Virus record (IMG/VR): IMGVR_UViG_3300030406_005449
Span: 1 to 25,181 of that record
From: a virus
DNA: 25,181 nt
Strand: one strand, 5' to 3'
Shown one piece after another: positions 14,317 through 21,504 of the stretch. A program made the translations under genes and the position numbers. Positions within the stretch are counted from its first letter, which is position 1. Each line of letters starts with the position of its first letter. The notes under the pieces are model-generated. The model was given only the letters and a program-made list of their open reading frames with translations, was not told where the DNA came from and did not search any database.

Positions 14317-14412
14317 GGGCTGCACCTCTAGTAAAGGTACATTCTATAGCTGCCACCATTTGGTCGGGAGATCACGCACAATAGCCGCTCTATGTTTTTT
14401 GTTGTTTGGGGG

Positions 14413-14441
14413 TTGTACTTCGTGAGTCTATGCCCTATATT
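14413..14441 (+). promoter_or_regulatory. Sigma-70-like promoter for the early plus-strand operon
   Basis: TTGTAC (14413-14418) and TATATT (14436-14441) are separated by exactly 17 bases; -10 matches the consensus at five of six positions and -35 at three. It stands about 57 bases before the first plus-strand gene, in the 181-base divergent gap between terS and that gene. The surrounding GGTTGTACT also occurs in the terS-terL repeats. No clear promoter for terS was found in the same gap. Confidence 0.5.
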
Positions 14442-14497
14442 CCGAACTCGACGTTTTGAAACACACCACCAACTAGGCAAACGAAGGTAAACGAGAA

Positions 14498-14794
14498 ATG
14501 AAACAGACAATTGATATCTACGACTTCCACCGTGCATTTAATGTTATGGGTCGAGATGATCCATTCACTTACGAAGGACTATCCGCCATCTTCGACATGC
14601 TCACAGAGATAGAGGAAGGCACCGGAGAGGAAATAGAACTGGACGTTGTCGGCATCTGCTGCGAATTCACAGAATACGAGTCGCTGGAGGAGTTACAGAA
14701 AAGCTACCCCGACATCCGCAGCCTTGACGACCTCGCGGACGAGACCATGTTCGTGATTGCTGAGAATGACCACCTGATTGTTCAGGACTATTAA
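14498..14794 (+). CDS. Very acidic conserved phage protein, first early gene (98 aa)
   Basis: The first gene of the plus-strand operon encodes a 98-residue protein with about 26 Asp/Glu and only 5 Lys/Arg. Central segment FTYEGLSAIFDMLTEIEE, then ELDVVGICCEFTEYESLEEL. The ICCEFTEY pattern is recurrent in small phage and plasmid proteins of unknown function. Such charge in an immediate-early protein would fit a DNA-mimic anti-host factor, but this is inference. Ribosome site AAGG is ten bases before ATG 14498 within GGTAAACGA, a leader shared with a later gene (20476). Confidence 0.7.
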   Translation: MKQTIDIYDFHRAFNVMGRDDPFTYEGLSAIFDMLTEIEEGTGEEIELDVVGICCEFTEYESLEELQKSYPDIRSLDDLADETMFVIAENDHLIVQDY

Positions 14795-14806
14795 GGAGTG
14801 ATGACC

Positions 14807-15217
14807 ATGAACGCAACCTATGCACAAGCGGACGGCAAGTGGCACAGTGAATATGTGGAAATGGTAAAAACCATGCCCACCGACTCACTGCGCTATATCA
14901 TCCAAGATTGCCGCAATGCCATCGAGGCGCTGCCAGAAAATCCAAAATGCGAGCAATACATAGATGAGATTCACTATTGCGCGATGGAGTTACGCATTCG
15001 CGGCGAGGCAGCCAAGCCCCATGATGACGCAGTAACCGCACAGATGGCATTACATGCGGCGATCTGCGAAGACCCAACCCACCGACATATATCTGCGGCT
15101 CAGGATCAGTTCGATATTGCAGAACGCGCCTATGACATGGCCGACTACGCCCTCTGTTCTGAGGCTTGCCATGTTGGGCTAGCCGTACTGGGCCAGCGTG
15201 AAGGAGGTATCCGATGA
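14807..15217 (+). CDS. Unknown phage protein, helical (136 aa)
   Basis: I place the start at ATG 14807 since AAGGAG lies eight bases upstream; the GTG 14798 and ATG 14801 are too close to it. The product is Ala, Glu and Cys/His-rich and mainly helical, with CRNAIEALPENPKCEQYIDE near 35 and QDQFDIAERAYDMADYALC near 104-122. The second segment resembles a tetratricopeptide-like helix pair, but there are too few repeats to claim one. Not recognised; sits in the early operon with four-base overlap to the next gene. Confidence 0.6.
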   Translation: MNATYAQADGKWHSEYVEMVKTMPTDSLRYIIQDCRNAIEALPENPKCEQYIDEIHYCAMELRIRGEAAKPHDDAVTAQMALHAAICEDPTHRHISAAQDQFDIAERAYDMADYALCSEACHVGLAVLGQREGGIR

Positions 15218-15447
15218 CAACCAGAGCAATCATTGAGATAGAAGTCGACACCGATGATGTCGAGCGGGTCAAGAGGCTCATGCGAGAGGTTGACCTAGAC
15301 ATCATCCGCCACACCCCAGATATTCCGATGGTGCGGGTTGCCCATTTTCAGATCGTCGAGGATGAAATCCCCGCAGAGGATCAGTGGTGCAATTGGAGTG
15401 AAACCCTCACCCAAGCGGTGAGCAAACAGTACACAGAGGAGGGTTAA
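15214..15447 (+). CDS. Unknown small phage protein (77 aa)
   Basis: A 77-residue acidic protein with N-terminal TTRAIIEIEVDTDDVERVKR, a strand-helix opening like a ferredoxin-type fold, and a C-terminal QWCNWSETLTQAVSKQY. AAGGAGG is six bases before ATG 15214; its start overlaps the previous stop by four bases. No family recognised. Confidence 0.58.
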   Translation: MTTRAIIEIEVDTDDVERVKRLMREVDLDIIRHTPDIPMVRVAHFQIVEDEIPAEDQWCNWSETLTQAVSKQYTEEG

Positions 15448-15451
15448 GGAT

Positions 15452-16120
15452 ATGTTGGTATTGGTAGCCTGTGAAACGAGCGGAACTGTGCGGGACGCAT
15501 TCACCGCGGCGGGGCATGATGCGTGGTCGTGCGACATCCTCCCCGCTGACACTCCCACCACCCAACACATCCAAGCGGACGTGCGTGAGGTGCTGACGAT
15601 GAAAGAATGGGACATGCTCATCGCTCACCCACCATGTACCCGACTCTGCAACAGTGGTGTGCGTTGGCTAAGTGCCGCTCCGGCTGGCCGATCGTTGGCC
15701 GACATGTGGGAAGAGCTAGACGATGGTGCCGAATTGTTCAGAGCGATGATGGACGCAGACATCCCGCTAATCGCGGTGGAGAATCCAGTCATGCACCGCC
15801 ACGCCAAGGAGCGCATCTGGGGTGATGGGTGGGAACGACTGTCCAAAAACGACGGTCAGTTTATCCAGACCAGTGTGCAGCCCTACGAGTTCGCCGCATC
15901 AGAGGATGCAGAGGACAACATCACCAAACGCACCTGCTTCTGGTTGAAGGGTCTCCCTGCCCTGACCCCGACCAGTTGCCTGACACGAGAGACTGCACGG
16001 GCGGACATTCACATGGCCTCGCCCGGTCCTGACCGTTGGAAGTTGCGGTCTAAATTTCACATTGGAATCGCACAAGCGATGGCCGCCCAGTGGGGTGATG
16101 CCAAGGAGAACCAGTTATGA
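15452..16120 (+). CDS. Cytosine DNA methyltransferase-like phage protein (222 aa)
   Basis: The protein opens LVLVACETSGTVRDAFTAAG, followed by CDILPADTP, AHPPCTRLCNSGVRWL (residues 58-73) and AVENPVMH (residues 108-115). PPC resembles the catalytic motif IV of C5-cytosine methyltransferases and ENP the motif VI ENV; the N-terminus takes the place of the SAM loop but departs from the usual FxGxGG form. Proteins like this are common in phages and usually called DNA methylase. Methylating phage DNA to avoid restriction is the expected role, with activity uncertain because it is short (222 residues) and lacks an obvious target-recognition domain. GGAGGG is eight bases before ATG. Confidence 0.75.
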   Translation: MLVLVACETSGTVRDAFTAAGHDAWSCDILPADTPTTQHIQADVREVLTMKEWDMLIAHPPCTRLCNSGVRWLSAAPAGRSLADMWEELDDGAELFRAMMDADIPLIAVENPVMHRHAKERIWGDGWERLSKNDGQFIQTSVQPYEFAASEDAEDNITKRTCFWLKGLPALTPTSCLTRETARADIHMASPGPDRWKLRSKFHIGIAQAMAAQWGDAKENQL

Positions 16121-16620
16121 GAATTGAGCTTAAGAACATCAAGCACGTCGAGAGCATGAGCGAAGAAACATTTTGTTTTAACGCAAGCCTCTACGTTGAC
16201 GGTAAGCGGGTGGGCGCAGTCTCAAACAGAGGCCACGGTGGTTGCCACGAGTACGACGTCAATAACGACACGGTTAGGGAGCTTAACCAGTGGTGCAAAG
16301 GAAACCTTCCCACGTGGTCAATGGACGACGATCAGGAATACGAAACTGATCTAGAGTTGCACATCTCAAACCTAGTGGCTGATTTCCTAGATACGAAGCA
16401 CATCAAGAACCTGCTCAAAAGGAGCGTTGTTGTCATGGATGACACCTGTGAGGAGGGCGAGTGCTGGGTGTACAAATTCTCTCAATACAGGCACTTGCAG
16501 AGAGATGAGCTGATCAGCGGTGTTGTGGCGAGGACTTCCAGCGATGAGAGGCTGATCAATCCTGTCGTCCTGAACACCCTGCCATTAGGCGAAGCTAGGC
16601 ATATTTTTTACAGAACATAA
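16117..16620 (+). CDS. Conserved phage protein of unknown function (167 aa)
   Basis: The sequence has a beta-rich N-terminus with FNASLYVDGKRVGAVSNRGH and GGCHEY (residues about 22-46), followed by Trp-rich WCKGNLPTWSMDDD. The VSNxGHGGCHxY motif recurs in phage and plasmid small proteins of unknown function. Conserved His and Cys suggest metal or nucleic-acid binding, unproven. It overlaps the methyltransferase-like gene by four bases and has AAGGAG eight bases upstream, so both are probably made together. Confidence 0.65.
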   Translation: MRIELKNIKHVESMSEETFCFNASLYVDGKRVGAVSNRGHGGCHEYDVNNDTVRELNQWCKGNLPTWSMDDDQEYETDLELHISNLVADFLDTKHIKNLLKRSVVVMDDTCEEGECWVYKFSQYRHLQRDELISGVVARTSSDERLINPVVLNTLPLGEARHIFYRT

Positions 16621-16634
16621 GGGAGGAACCGGTA

Positions 16635-17090
16635 ATGGGGATGGATGTATATGGGATAGCACCCACAAGTGAGGTCGGGGAATATTTCCGAAACAGCGTA
16701 TGGAGTTGGCGACCATTGTGGGATTTCGTGAGTGAGTCGTGTGACCTCACATTAGAGGTGAAACGATTCGGTCATTTCAATGATGGAATGCAGATAGATG
16801 AGTTCACGGCGCGACGTATCGCCAAGACGCTGTTTTCGTTACTGAACGATGGCACCGTTGCGACTTACCAGAGAGCGCATGATGCATTGTTCGAGGCTAT
16901 GCCTGATGAGGTATGCACACACTGCAATGGTACGGGTGTCAGAGATGATAAATACGTGCAAGGTAAATGCAATGGCTGCAATGGCACGGGTAGGGTCAGA
17001 CCATTTGAAACGCATTACTCTTTCAGTGCAGAAAACGTACAGGAGTTCGCGGAGTTCGCGGACCATTCAGGAGGGTTTGAAATATGTTAG
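16635..17090 (+). CDS. Conserved phage protein with DnaJ-type zinc motif (151 aa)
   Basis: It begins MGMDVYGIAPTSEVGEYFRN then WSWRPLWDF, an opening common to a family of phage proteins I have seen often. Residues 94-119 carry CTHCNGTG and CNGCNGTG, a pair of CxxCxGxG units as in the cysteine-rich zinc domain of DnaJ, but only one such pair (Cys 94, 97, 112, 115) for a single zinc. No J-domain HPD is present. A role as a chaperone cofactor or as a small zinc-based redox or binding protein is possible; none is proven. Ribosome site GGAGG lies eight bases upstream of ATG 16635. Confidence 0.72.
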   Translation: MGMDVYGIAPTSEVGEYFRNSVWSWRPLWDFVSESCDLTLEVKRFGHFNDGMQIDEFTARRIAKTLFSLLNDGTVATYQRAHDALFEAMPDEVCTHCNGTGVRDDKYVQGKCNGCNGTGRVRPFETHYSFSAENVQEFAEFADHSGGFEIC

Positions 17091-17593
17091 AGAAAGTCAT
17101 TCTTTCTAACGATCTTACCGCATCGATTGATGGGAAGATTATTCCAGAAAAATATCAGGCGCTGTTGGTCATTGACCACAGTGGTAGGAAAGCGCCAATC
17201 ATCAAGGTCATGCAACCGATCGATGGGGATCGCTGGTACCCTACGGGCGGCAGTTGGTACTACGACACGCTCAAGGTTTCAACAAAGCGGCAGGATAACT
17301 TGTCCATCGACTGGGGCCAGAATTGGTCCATCGAGAGCGGGATGCAGACTGCAATCAAGAGAGCCACACAATATCTCGAAGAGCCTGACGATGGTGTCAG
17401 GGAGGATTGGAGTCGATCTTTCACGCTGGCGGATGTGACCGATGCAAAACTGAAACTTGCGGAAATTTTCATGGAACTTACAGGCACCGATCCTGGCGAC
17501 AACCAGGCCTACGCTGAATTTTCCATCGAAGCGGAGGGGTTTTTAACCGATTGGTTAGAACAGCGTGATCAGAATGGTGGAGGTGAGAGATGA
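17084..17593 (+). CDS. Unknown phage protein (169 aa)
   Basis: A 169-residue acidic protein with aromatic-rich GDRWYPTGGSWYYDTLKV near residues 48-65 and an Asp/Glu-rich C-terminal half. No membrane segment, Cys pairs or catalytic motif. AGGAGG lies nine bases before ATG 17084, inside the end of the preceding gene (seven-base overlap). Not recognised. Confidence 0.58.
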   Translation: MLEKVILSNDLTASIDGKIIPEKYQALLVIDHSGRKAPIIKVMQPIDGDRWYPTGGSWYYDTLKVSTKRQDNLSIDWGQNWSIESGMQTAIKRATQYLEEPDDGVREDWSRSFTLADVTDAKLKLAEIFMELTGTDPGDNQAYAEFSIEAEGFLTDWLEQRDQNGGGER

Positions 17594-17841
17594 TCAACTA
17601 CAGAAAAATAGGGCTAGCACTCTTCGTCATGCTCAAATTGATGGCTAAGGTGGCAACAGCCGCAGTATTCATGGCAGCCGGTGCCTTCTTCACCGTGCAC
17701 TCATTCAGTACCACGCCCATCGATGATCTGCGGATAGGGGTGTTGGCGATGAAATTCATGGGCATATCGTTCCTCGTCATGTCTGTCGGCATATCGTTGG
17801 TGGCGGTGCAGGATGCCGTCGAAGATTCACGTTACATTTAG
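17590..17841 (+). CDS. Small two-span membrane protein (83 aa)
   Basis: Residues about 6-38 and about 48-72 form two hydrophobic segments separated by a short STTPIDDLR turn; the N-terminus MINYRKIG is basic and the C-terminus EDSRYI acidic. This matches the general form of a class II holin, but an early-operon position and absence of an endolysin nearby make that uncertain; it may instead act on the host membrane or protect against superinfection. GGAGG lies six bases before ATG 17590. Four-base overlap with the previous gene. Confidence 0.6.
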   Translation: MINYRKIGLALFVMLKLMAKVATAAVFMAAGAFFTVHSFSTTPIDDLRIGVLAMKFMGISFLVMSVGISLVAVQDAVEDSRYI

Positions 17842-17851
17842 GAGAACTATC

Positions 17852-18352
17852 ATGCACTTAGAGCAAGCAACAGAGGCATACATTGCCGTACACCGGCCAC
17901 AGGCCATCGATGTTGACCTCATCGAGAGAAATTATCCTTCGATGGAAAACTACCTCTTCTACAACGGTGCCTACTACGATCGTGATCATCCGTGGTTGCG
18001 GTACATCGAGGTGTCCCAGTGGGACCACATCAACGGACACGCCCACACTATCGAATGGGAGGATGACGTTCAGATACTGCTGCCACGGGATCGGTCAGGC
18101 CTAGAGGATTGGTTGAGCGCGGATGACAATCTGACAGAGGACCAAGCTGAGGATTACCGAACAGAATTTTATGAAAGGGTCACGCGGCTGATCTTGGAAG
18201 AATGTGAGCATGCTGAGATCAATATCGCCTACCCGGGCGACCTGACAGAGGGAGAGCTGCGTACCAGCGATGGGGACGGTCACTGGGACTACTGGGACTG
18301 CCAATTCTTGGATGACGTGATGGAAAAAGCCTTAGAGGAGATGGAGGCATGA
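17852..18352 (+). CDS. Unknown, very acidic phage protein (166 aa)
   Basis: Start ATG 17852 is chosen because AGGAGA stands six bases upstream, whereas the longer frame from 17813 lies inside the membrane-protein gene. The product is strongly acidic, with about 40 Asp/Glu against about 10 Lys/Arg, and rich in Trp and Tyr (WEDDVQILLPRD, LTEDQAEDYRTEF, DGHWDYWDCQFL). No family recognised. The composition resembles DNA-mimic inhibitors of host nucleases, which is inference. Confidence 0.62.
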   Translation: MHLEQATEAYIAVHRPQAIDVDLIERNYPSMENYLFYNGAYYDRDHPWLRYIEVSQWDHINGHAHTIEWEDDVQILLPRDRSGLEDWLSADDNLTEDQAEDYRTEFYERVTRLILEECEHAEINIAYPGDLTEGELRTSDGDGHWDYWDCQFLDDVMEKALEEMEA

Positions 18353-18708
18353 AAGTCGAGGTATGGACGAAGCCGGATCTGAAAGACTACTGGGGCATTC
18401 TCCCAACCGGGACACAGAGAACAGCGGGTTGGATCAGGCGAATGCGAAACGCTCCGACCCGCACCTATCTGGTGAAAATCTATGGTGCTGAGTTCGTGGT
18501 AAGACAAGGGCCGTTTCGTGGCAAAAAAACCCCTACCCAATCATTCCATTCCCTGAAAGAGGCCAAGCAGTTTGTCCACGAACACTTTGAGACAGTCAGT
18601 GGCGACCAAGAGCGTAGATATCGCGGGCTTCGAGTGAGAAAAGGTACATCTTGCGCCCAAAAGGGTACATCTTGCGCCCAAAAGGGAGAGCAGATATGTG
18701 GTCAATGA
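18349..18708 (+). CDS. Unknown basic phage protein with duplicated C-terminus (119 aa)
   Basis: A basic protein (about 25 Lys/Arg) with a beta-rich core TRTYLVKIYGAEFVVRQGPF, then HSLKEAKQFVHEHF. Its last residues contain KGTSCAQ twice in tandem, from a DNA duplication. It overlaps the preceding gene by four bases and the next start by 13 bases. No family recognised. The tandem may be an accidental slippage product as the core ends before it. Confidence 0.58.
   Translation: MKVEVWTKPDLKDYWGILPTGTQRTAGWIRRMRNAPTRTYLVKIYGAEFVVRQGPFRGKKTPTQSFHSLKEAKQFVHEHFETVSGDQERRYRGLRVRKGTSCAQKGTSCAQKGEQICGQ
18643..18683 (+). repeat. Tandem 20-base repeat, 21-base period
   Basis: GGTACATCTTGCGCCCAAAA occurs at 18643-18662 and again, exactly, at 18664-18683, in frame with the host gene (seven codons). 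The AAAAGGGAG that follows serves as ribosome site of the next gene. Replication slippage is the simplest origin; leader-type control of the next gene is possible. Confidence 0.7.
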
Positions 18709-18899
18709 GGGTGGTGGTGGCTGACGGAGAAGAGGAGCGAACAGTTGCCTTTCAGGCAGCCTCCTTCTCTGACCTGATCAAGGACTACACAAAGTTCCTG
18801 CGGAACAACTGCATCTTTCACGAGGATGAGGTCATCGATGCCAGCATTGCGCCAGATGGCACTCCCTTTGATCCTGGAATGGTCAGCTTGAAAAAATAG
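18696..18899 (+). CDS. Unknown small acidic phage protein (67 aa)
   Basis: I start it at ATG 18696 because GGGAG sits seven bases upstream, right after the tandem repeat; earlier frame positions translate the repeat itself. The product MWSMRVVVADGEEERTVAFQ continues to a helical LIKDYTKFLRNN and a Pro/Asp tail. Not recognised. It overlaps the previous stop by 13 bases. Confidence 0.58.
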   Translation: MWSMRVVVADGEEERTVAFQAASFSDLIKDYTKFLRNNCIFHEDEVIDASIAPDGTPFDPGMVSLKK

Positions 18900-18908
18900 G
18901 GGATAAAC

Positions 18909-20075
18909 ATGGAAGGAGATCTATATCAACAAACTCTTTTTGCGCTCAAGAAACCCCAGCAGCGTATTCTTTTTGCAGAAGAGGCCAGATCACCCAAGAG
19001 ACAAAGGGAGGAAGCACGGCGACTCGCAAACAGAATGAAGGTGGCTCGTAAATTCGACATTGATGACGAACTGCTGGAGATGGTTTTCGAGCAACCAAGT
19101 TGGGTAGAGCTGACCAAGAACGATGGCAGGTTGCCGGTCGAGGTGATGAGCCGCAACATCGTTGAAGCGAATCGTGAGTTGAGGCTGCCGTTCAACAGTT
19201 GTTTCTTAGAGTTTAACGGACGCAAATTCAACGAGCACCTTAGTGCTATGGGGTGGTCCACCGCGGAATACGTGTCATCGATAGGAGATTCCAAGACACC
19301 GTTATCTATAGAAGAAGATTCGGGCCATGCAAAGACACCGTTCGACAGAATAGGCGTTCTCTTTTTGCAGTCGAATGATGGGACGATTGACTGCTTTTGC
19401 TTCCACAACAGCCAAGACCCGCTCGAAAACTACAAAGGTCATACAGATTGGGTTTACATGTCGATGGTGGGGCGTTCTTTCCGTGAAGCAACTCTATCAG
19501 GCAATCCAAATGCCGACGACCATGCCTACGCCCTCAAACAAATGTCGTTGCTGGTCTTTGGCATGAGCTTTGAGGGTCAGCCTCTCACTGACGCGGTGCC
19601 AGAATATATCGACATGTTGCGAAGGACCAAGATTGTCTTCATGCAGCACCTCTTTCGCTATGAACGAATCAGGGAGGTGTTGGATGATCTTGTCGAGCCG
19701 TGGTGCCCGTTCCTCATACGGGCCGCTTGGGAAACGCTCCGCGTTCTCAACTACCCTTGGGTGGCAAAAGAACGGACTCGATTTGAAGGGCCAAGGAGAG
19801 GTCGCAGACCTAAGATCACCCCCCGTGATTCTTACTATCGGTGCAAGATCAATCTTCCTAAACCTGACGGCGTTGAAACTAAGGACGCGGAGCCACGCGA
19901 TGAGGCATCCGGCAAGCGATTGCACCAAGTGCGCGGCCACTGGCGTGTCTACCGCGACGAAAACGGCGACTTCATCAAGAGAACTTGGATCAAAGAGCAT
20001 CGGCGTGGTGATCACCGGCTGGGGGTAGTGCTGAAAGATTACGTTTTGACAAAGGTAGATGACCAAGATGGCTAG
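18909..20075 (+). CDS. Large conserved phage protein of unknown function (388 aa)
   Basis: The largest gene of the early operon. The first 60 residues are charged and helical, ending in RRLANRMKVARKFDIDDELLEM. The middle holds a mixed alpha/beta domain with aromatic stretches (DWVYMSMVGRSF; LVFGMSFEG; RYERIREVLDDL). A basic linker (PRRGRRPKITPRDSYY) leads to a C-terminal module LHQVRGHWRVYRDENGDF, then WIKEHRRGDHRLG. The H-VRGHWR...W-x-x-H-RGD pattern recurs in phage proteins of unknown role. No Walker, nuclease or zinc motif is clear. A regulator or nucleic-acid binding role is suggested by the basic linker only. Confidence 0.7.
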   Translation: MEGDLYQQTLFALKKPQQRILFAEEARSPKRQREEARRLANRMKVARKFDIDDELLEMVFEQPSWVELTKNDGRLPVEVMSRNIVEANRELRLPFNSCFLEFNGRKFNEHLSAMGWSTAEYVSSIGDSKTPLSIEEDSGHAKTPFDRIGVLFLQSNDGTIDCFCFHNSQDPLENYKGHTDWVYMSMVGRSFREATLSGNPNADDHAYALKQMSLLVFGMSFEGQPLTDAVPEYIDMLRRTKIVFMQHLFRYERIREVLDDLVEPWCPFLIRAAWETLRVLNYPWVAKERTRFEGPRRGRRPKITPRDSYYRCKINLPKPDGVETKDAEPRDEASGKRLHQVRGHWRVYRDENGDFIKRTWIKEHRRGDHRLGVVLKDYVLTKVDDQDG

Positions 20076-20310
20076 TCTGAAAACAAAAGCGGTGGGTGAT
20101 GCCATCGAGACGCTGCAAGATCTCAATGAAGAGATCCGTCAAAGGCTGGTGTGTCTCTCTTCTGAGAACCTCGATGAGACCGACGCATTTGTTCTGGAGG
20201 TGATCCAGACACTGGTGCAGGTCGAGGACGTGTCATCTGTCGTTCGTCATCATCTGATGGTGTTGGATGAGGCTATAAAAGAAATACATCAACACAGTTG
20301 CAACGAATAG
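20059..20310 (+). CDS. Unknown helical phage protein (83 aa)
   Basis: An all-helical, acidic 83-residue protein with a heptad-like pattern (AIETLQDLNEEIRQRL; VLEVIQTLVQVEDV; VVRHHLMVLDEAIKEI), so it probably forms a coiled coil. It overlaps the end of the 388-residue gene by 17 bases. ATG 20059 and ATG 20068 are both possible starts, with AAAGG three or twelve bases upstream; neither is clear. Not recognised. Confidence 0.55.
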   Translation: MTKMASLKTKAVGDAIETLQDLNEEIRQRLVCLSSENLDETDAFVLEVIQTLVQVEDVSSVVRHHLMVLDEAIKEIHQHSCNE

Positions 20311-20350
20311 CGAACAGTGTACAATCGCAAAATACGAAGAACGAACAGGG

Positions 20351-20464
20351 TTGAATGATTTGGTGAAGCGAGAAAAGAAAGTACCGGAGTTTTCAATACT
20401 GACAACGGTTGTCGTTGTCACAATCTGCCTGGGGCTAACCGTGCTGATCGGTTGGCTCCAATAA
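20351..20464 (+). CDS. Small single-span membrane protein (34-37 aa)
   Basis: A short frame ends at TAA 20462-20464 and gives a basic N-terminus, VKREKKVPEF, then about 20 hydrophobic residues (ILTTVVVVTICLGLTVLIGW). This is a textbook single membrane helix with a positively charged N-side. Starts could be TTG 20351, TTG 20360 or GTG 20363. AGGG is nine bases before TTG 20360, so that one looks best. No ATG is present. It fills a gap between two operon genes that would otherwise be 180 bases. Possible roles such as anti-superinfection or lysis control are inference. Confidence 0.45.
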   Translation: MNDLVKREKKVPEFSILTTVVVVTICLGLTVLIGWLQ

Positions 20465-20489
20465 ACAAAAAGCTAAAGAGGTAAACGAT

Positions 20490-20960
20490 ATGGGTATACA
20501 AAATGACATTGATTGCAGTGACGTGAAGATCAGCATCTTTTCGCACACGGATCTTGGCGAGGATTGGGAATTGGTTTGCACCCTGCCTATCAACGACATT
20601 ACGGGTGCCATCCGTTGGCACTCCACGCTTCCCGAAACCCCGATTTACAAAAAAGGTAAACTGGTTGAGTCCGTCGTCGAAGAGGGATGGGAGATGGTGA
20701 AGGAGGACGAAGAGGGGCAACACTGGATACTGCCGGAGCATGAGGTAGATACCGGCACCTCGATCACCTACACAGAGCCTGAACGTTCGGTGCTTATTGA
20801 AACTCATGAGCAATTCATGAAGCGTCGAGAAAAAGTGAAAGCGGCTAATCTCAAGATGGTTCACAAAGTCGCTGAGAGCATAAGACAAATGTATAGGGAC
20901 TGTGGCGATTTTTGGGATGCGAACTGCACCGTTCAGGTCACGCAGGAGGTCGAGATATGA
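20490..20960 (+). CDS. Unknown acidic phage protein (156 aa)
   Basis: A 156-residue protein with many Glu/Asp (KKGKLVESVVEEGWEMVK, EDEEGQHW) and a helical C-terminal third (FMKRREKVKAANLKMVHKVA). Aromatic residues cluster around IRWHSTLPE. AAGAGG stands eight bases before ATG 20490, and the leader GGTAAACGA is the same as that of the first early gene. Not recognised. Confidence 0.58.
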   Translation: MGIQNDIDCSDVKISIFSHTDLGEDWELVCTLPINDITGAIRWHSTLPETPIYKKGKLVESVVEEGWEMVKEDEEGQHWILPEHEVDTGTSITYTEPERSVLIETHEQFMKRREKVKAANLKMVHKVAESIRQMYRDCGDFWDANCTVQVTQEVEI

Positions 20961-21277
20961 GTCGTTCGATTGATGATATCTTGAATGAGATGGAGTCATG
21001 CATCGATCAATGGGAGGATGCAGCATCTCTGCAAGCGTCACTCGACGCTAACTACAAGAGCTGGGAGGCAGCGCAGAAGCTGGCCCTGATGGATAGCGGC
21101 GAGAGTGGTGTGAAGGCGGAAAACCAAGTGCGGTCTAGCCCGAAATGGAAGAAGCTTTTTGTGGATCTCCAGATGCAGAACATCTGTGTCGAGAAGTCCA
21201 ACCGGCAGATCAAGCTTTTGCAGAATCGATTTGAAGCAGCCCGAACCGCGGCAGCCGACGCGAGGAAAGTCGTATGA
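20957..21277 (+). CDS. Unknown coiled-coil phage protein (106 aa)
   Basis: ATG 20957 follows AGGAGG by seven bases and is preferred to the earlier in-frame ATG at 20912, which lies within the previous gene without ribosome site. The product (SRSIDDILNEMESCIDQWED, LDANYKSWEAAQKLALMD, then QIKLLQNRFEAARTAAADAR) is helical from end to end. The pattern resembles helical phage proteins near recombination or replication genes, but I cannot name a family. Confidence 0.6.
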   Translation: MSRSIDDILNEMESCIDQWEDAASLQASLDANYKSWEAAQKLALMDSGESGVKAENQVRSSPKWKKLFVDLQMQNICVEKSNRQIKLLQNRFEAARTAAADARKVV

Positions 21278-21504
21278 ATACATTGTCTGTGAGTGATGAG
21301 GAGTTGCAACTGCTGCATCAGCTCCTGCTGATGAGTAACGATGACCCCCGCGCCTATCACGTGGACGACACATGTTTTGGCGCTGGTTGGATCAATGCAA
21401 GTGGTATCTCAGAAGACGACGATTGGTCGCAACTGCGGAACACTTGGACAACGCTGACCAGTAAGGTGGTGCAGCTTTCGGAGGAGACGCAAACAGACAA
21501 TTGA
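21274..21504 (+). CDS. Unknown acidic small phage protein (76 aa)
   Basis: A 76-residue acidic protein: SVSDEELQLLHQLLLMSNDD, then HVDDTCFGAGWINASG and a helical C-terminus TTLTSKVVQLSEE. GAGGA is seven bases before ATG 21274, and the start overlaps the preceding stop by four bases. It contains about 14 Asp/Glu and 4 Lys/Arg. Not recognised. Confidence 0.58.
   Translation: MNTLSVSDEELQLLHQLLLMSNDDPRAYHVDDTCFGAGWINASGISEDDDWSQLRNTWTTLTSKVVQLSEETQTDN

Noticed and set aside
16308-16320. A second CCACGTGG core resembling parS
   Set aside because: Flanks do not match the parS consensus and it lies in a coding region.
17590-17841. Confident holin call for the two-span membrane protein
   Set aside because: No lysis gene is adjacent and the position is in an early operon.
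21355-21368. CACGTG core near the end of a coding region
   Set aside because: Only the central six bases fit; arms are not inverted repeats.
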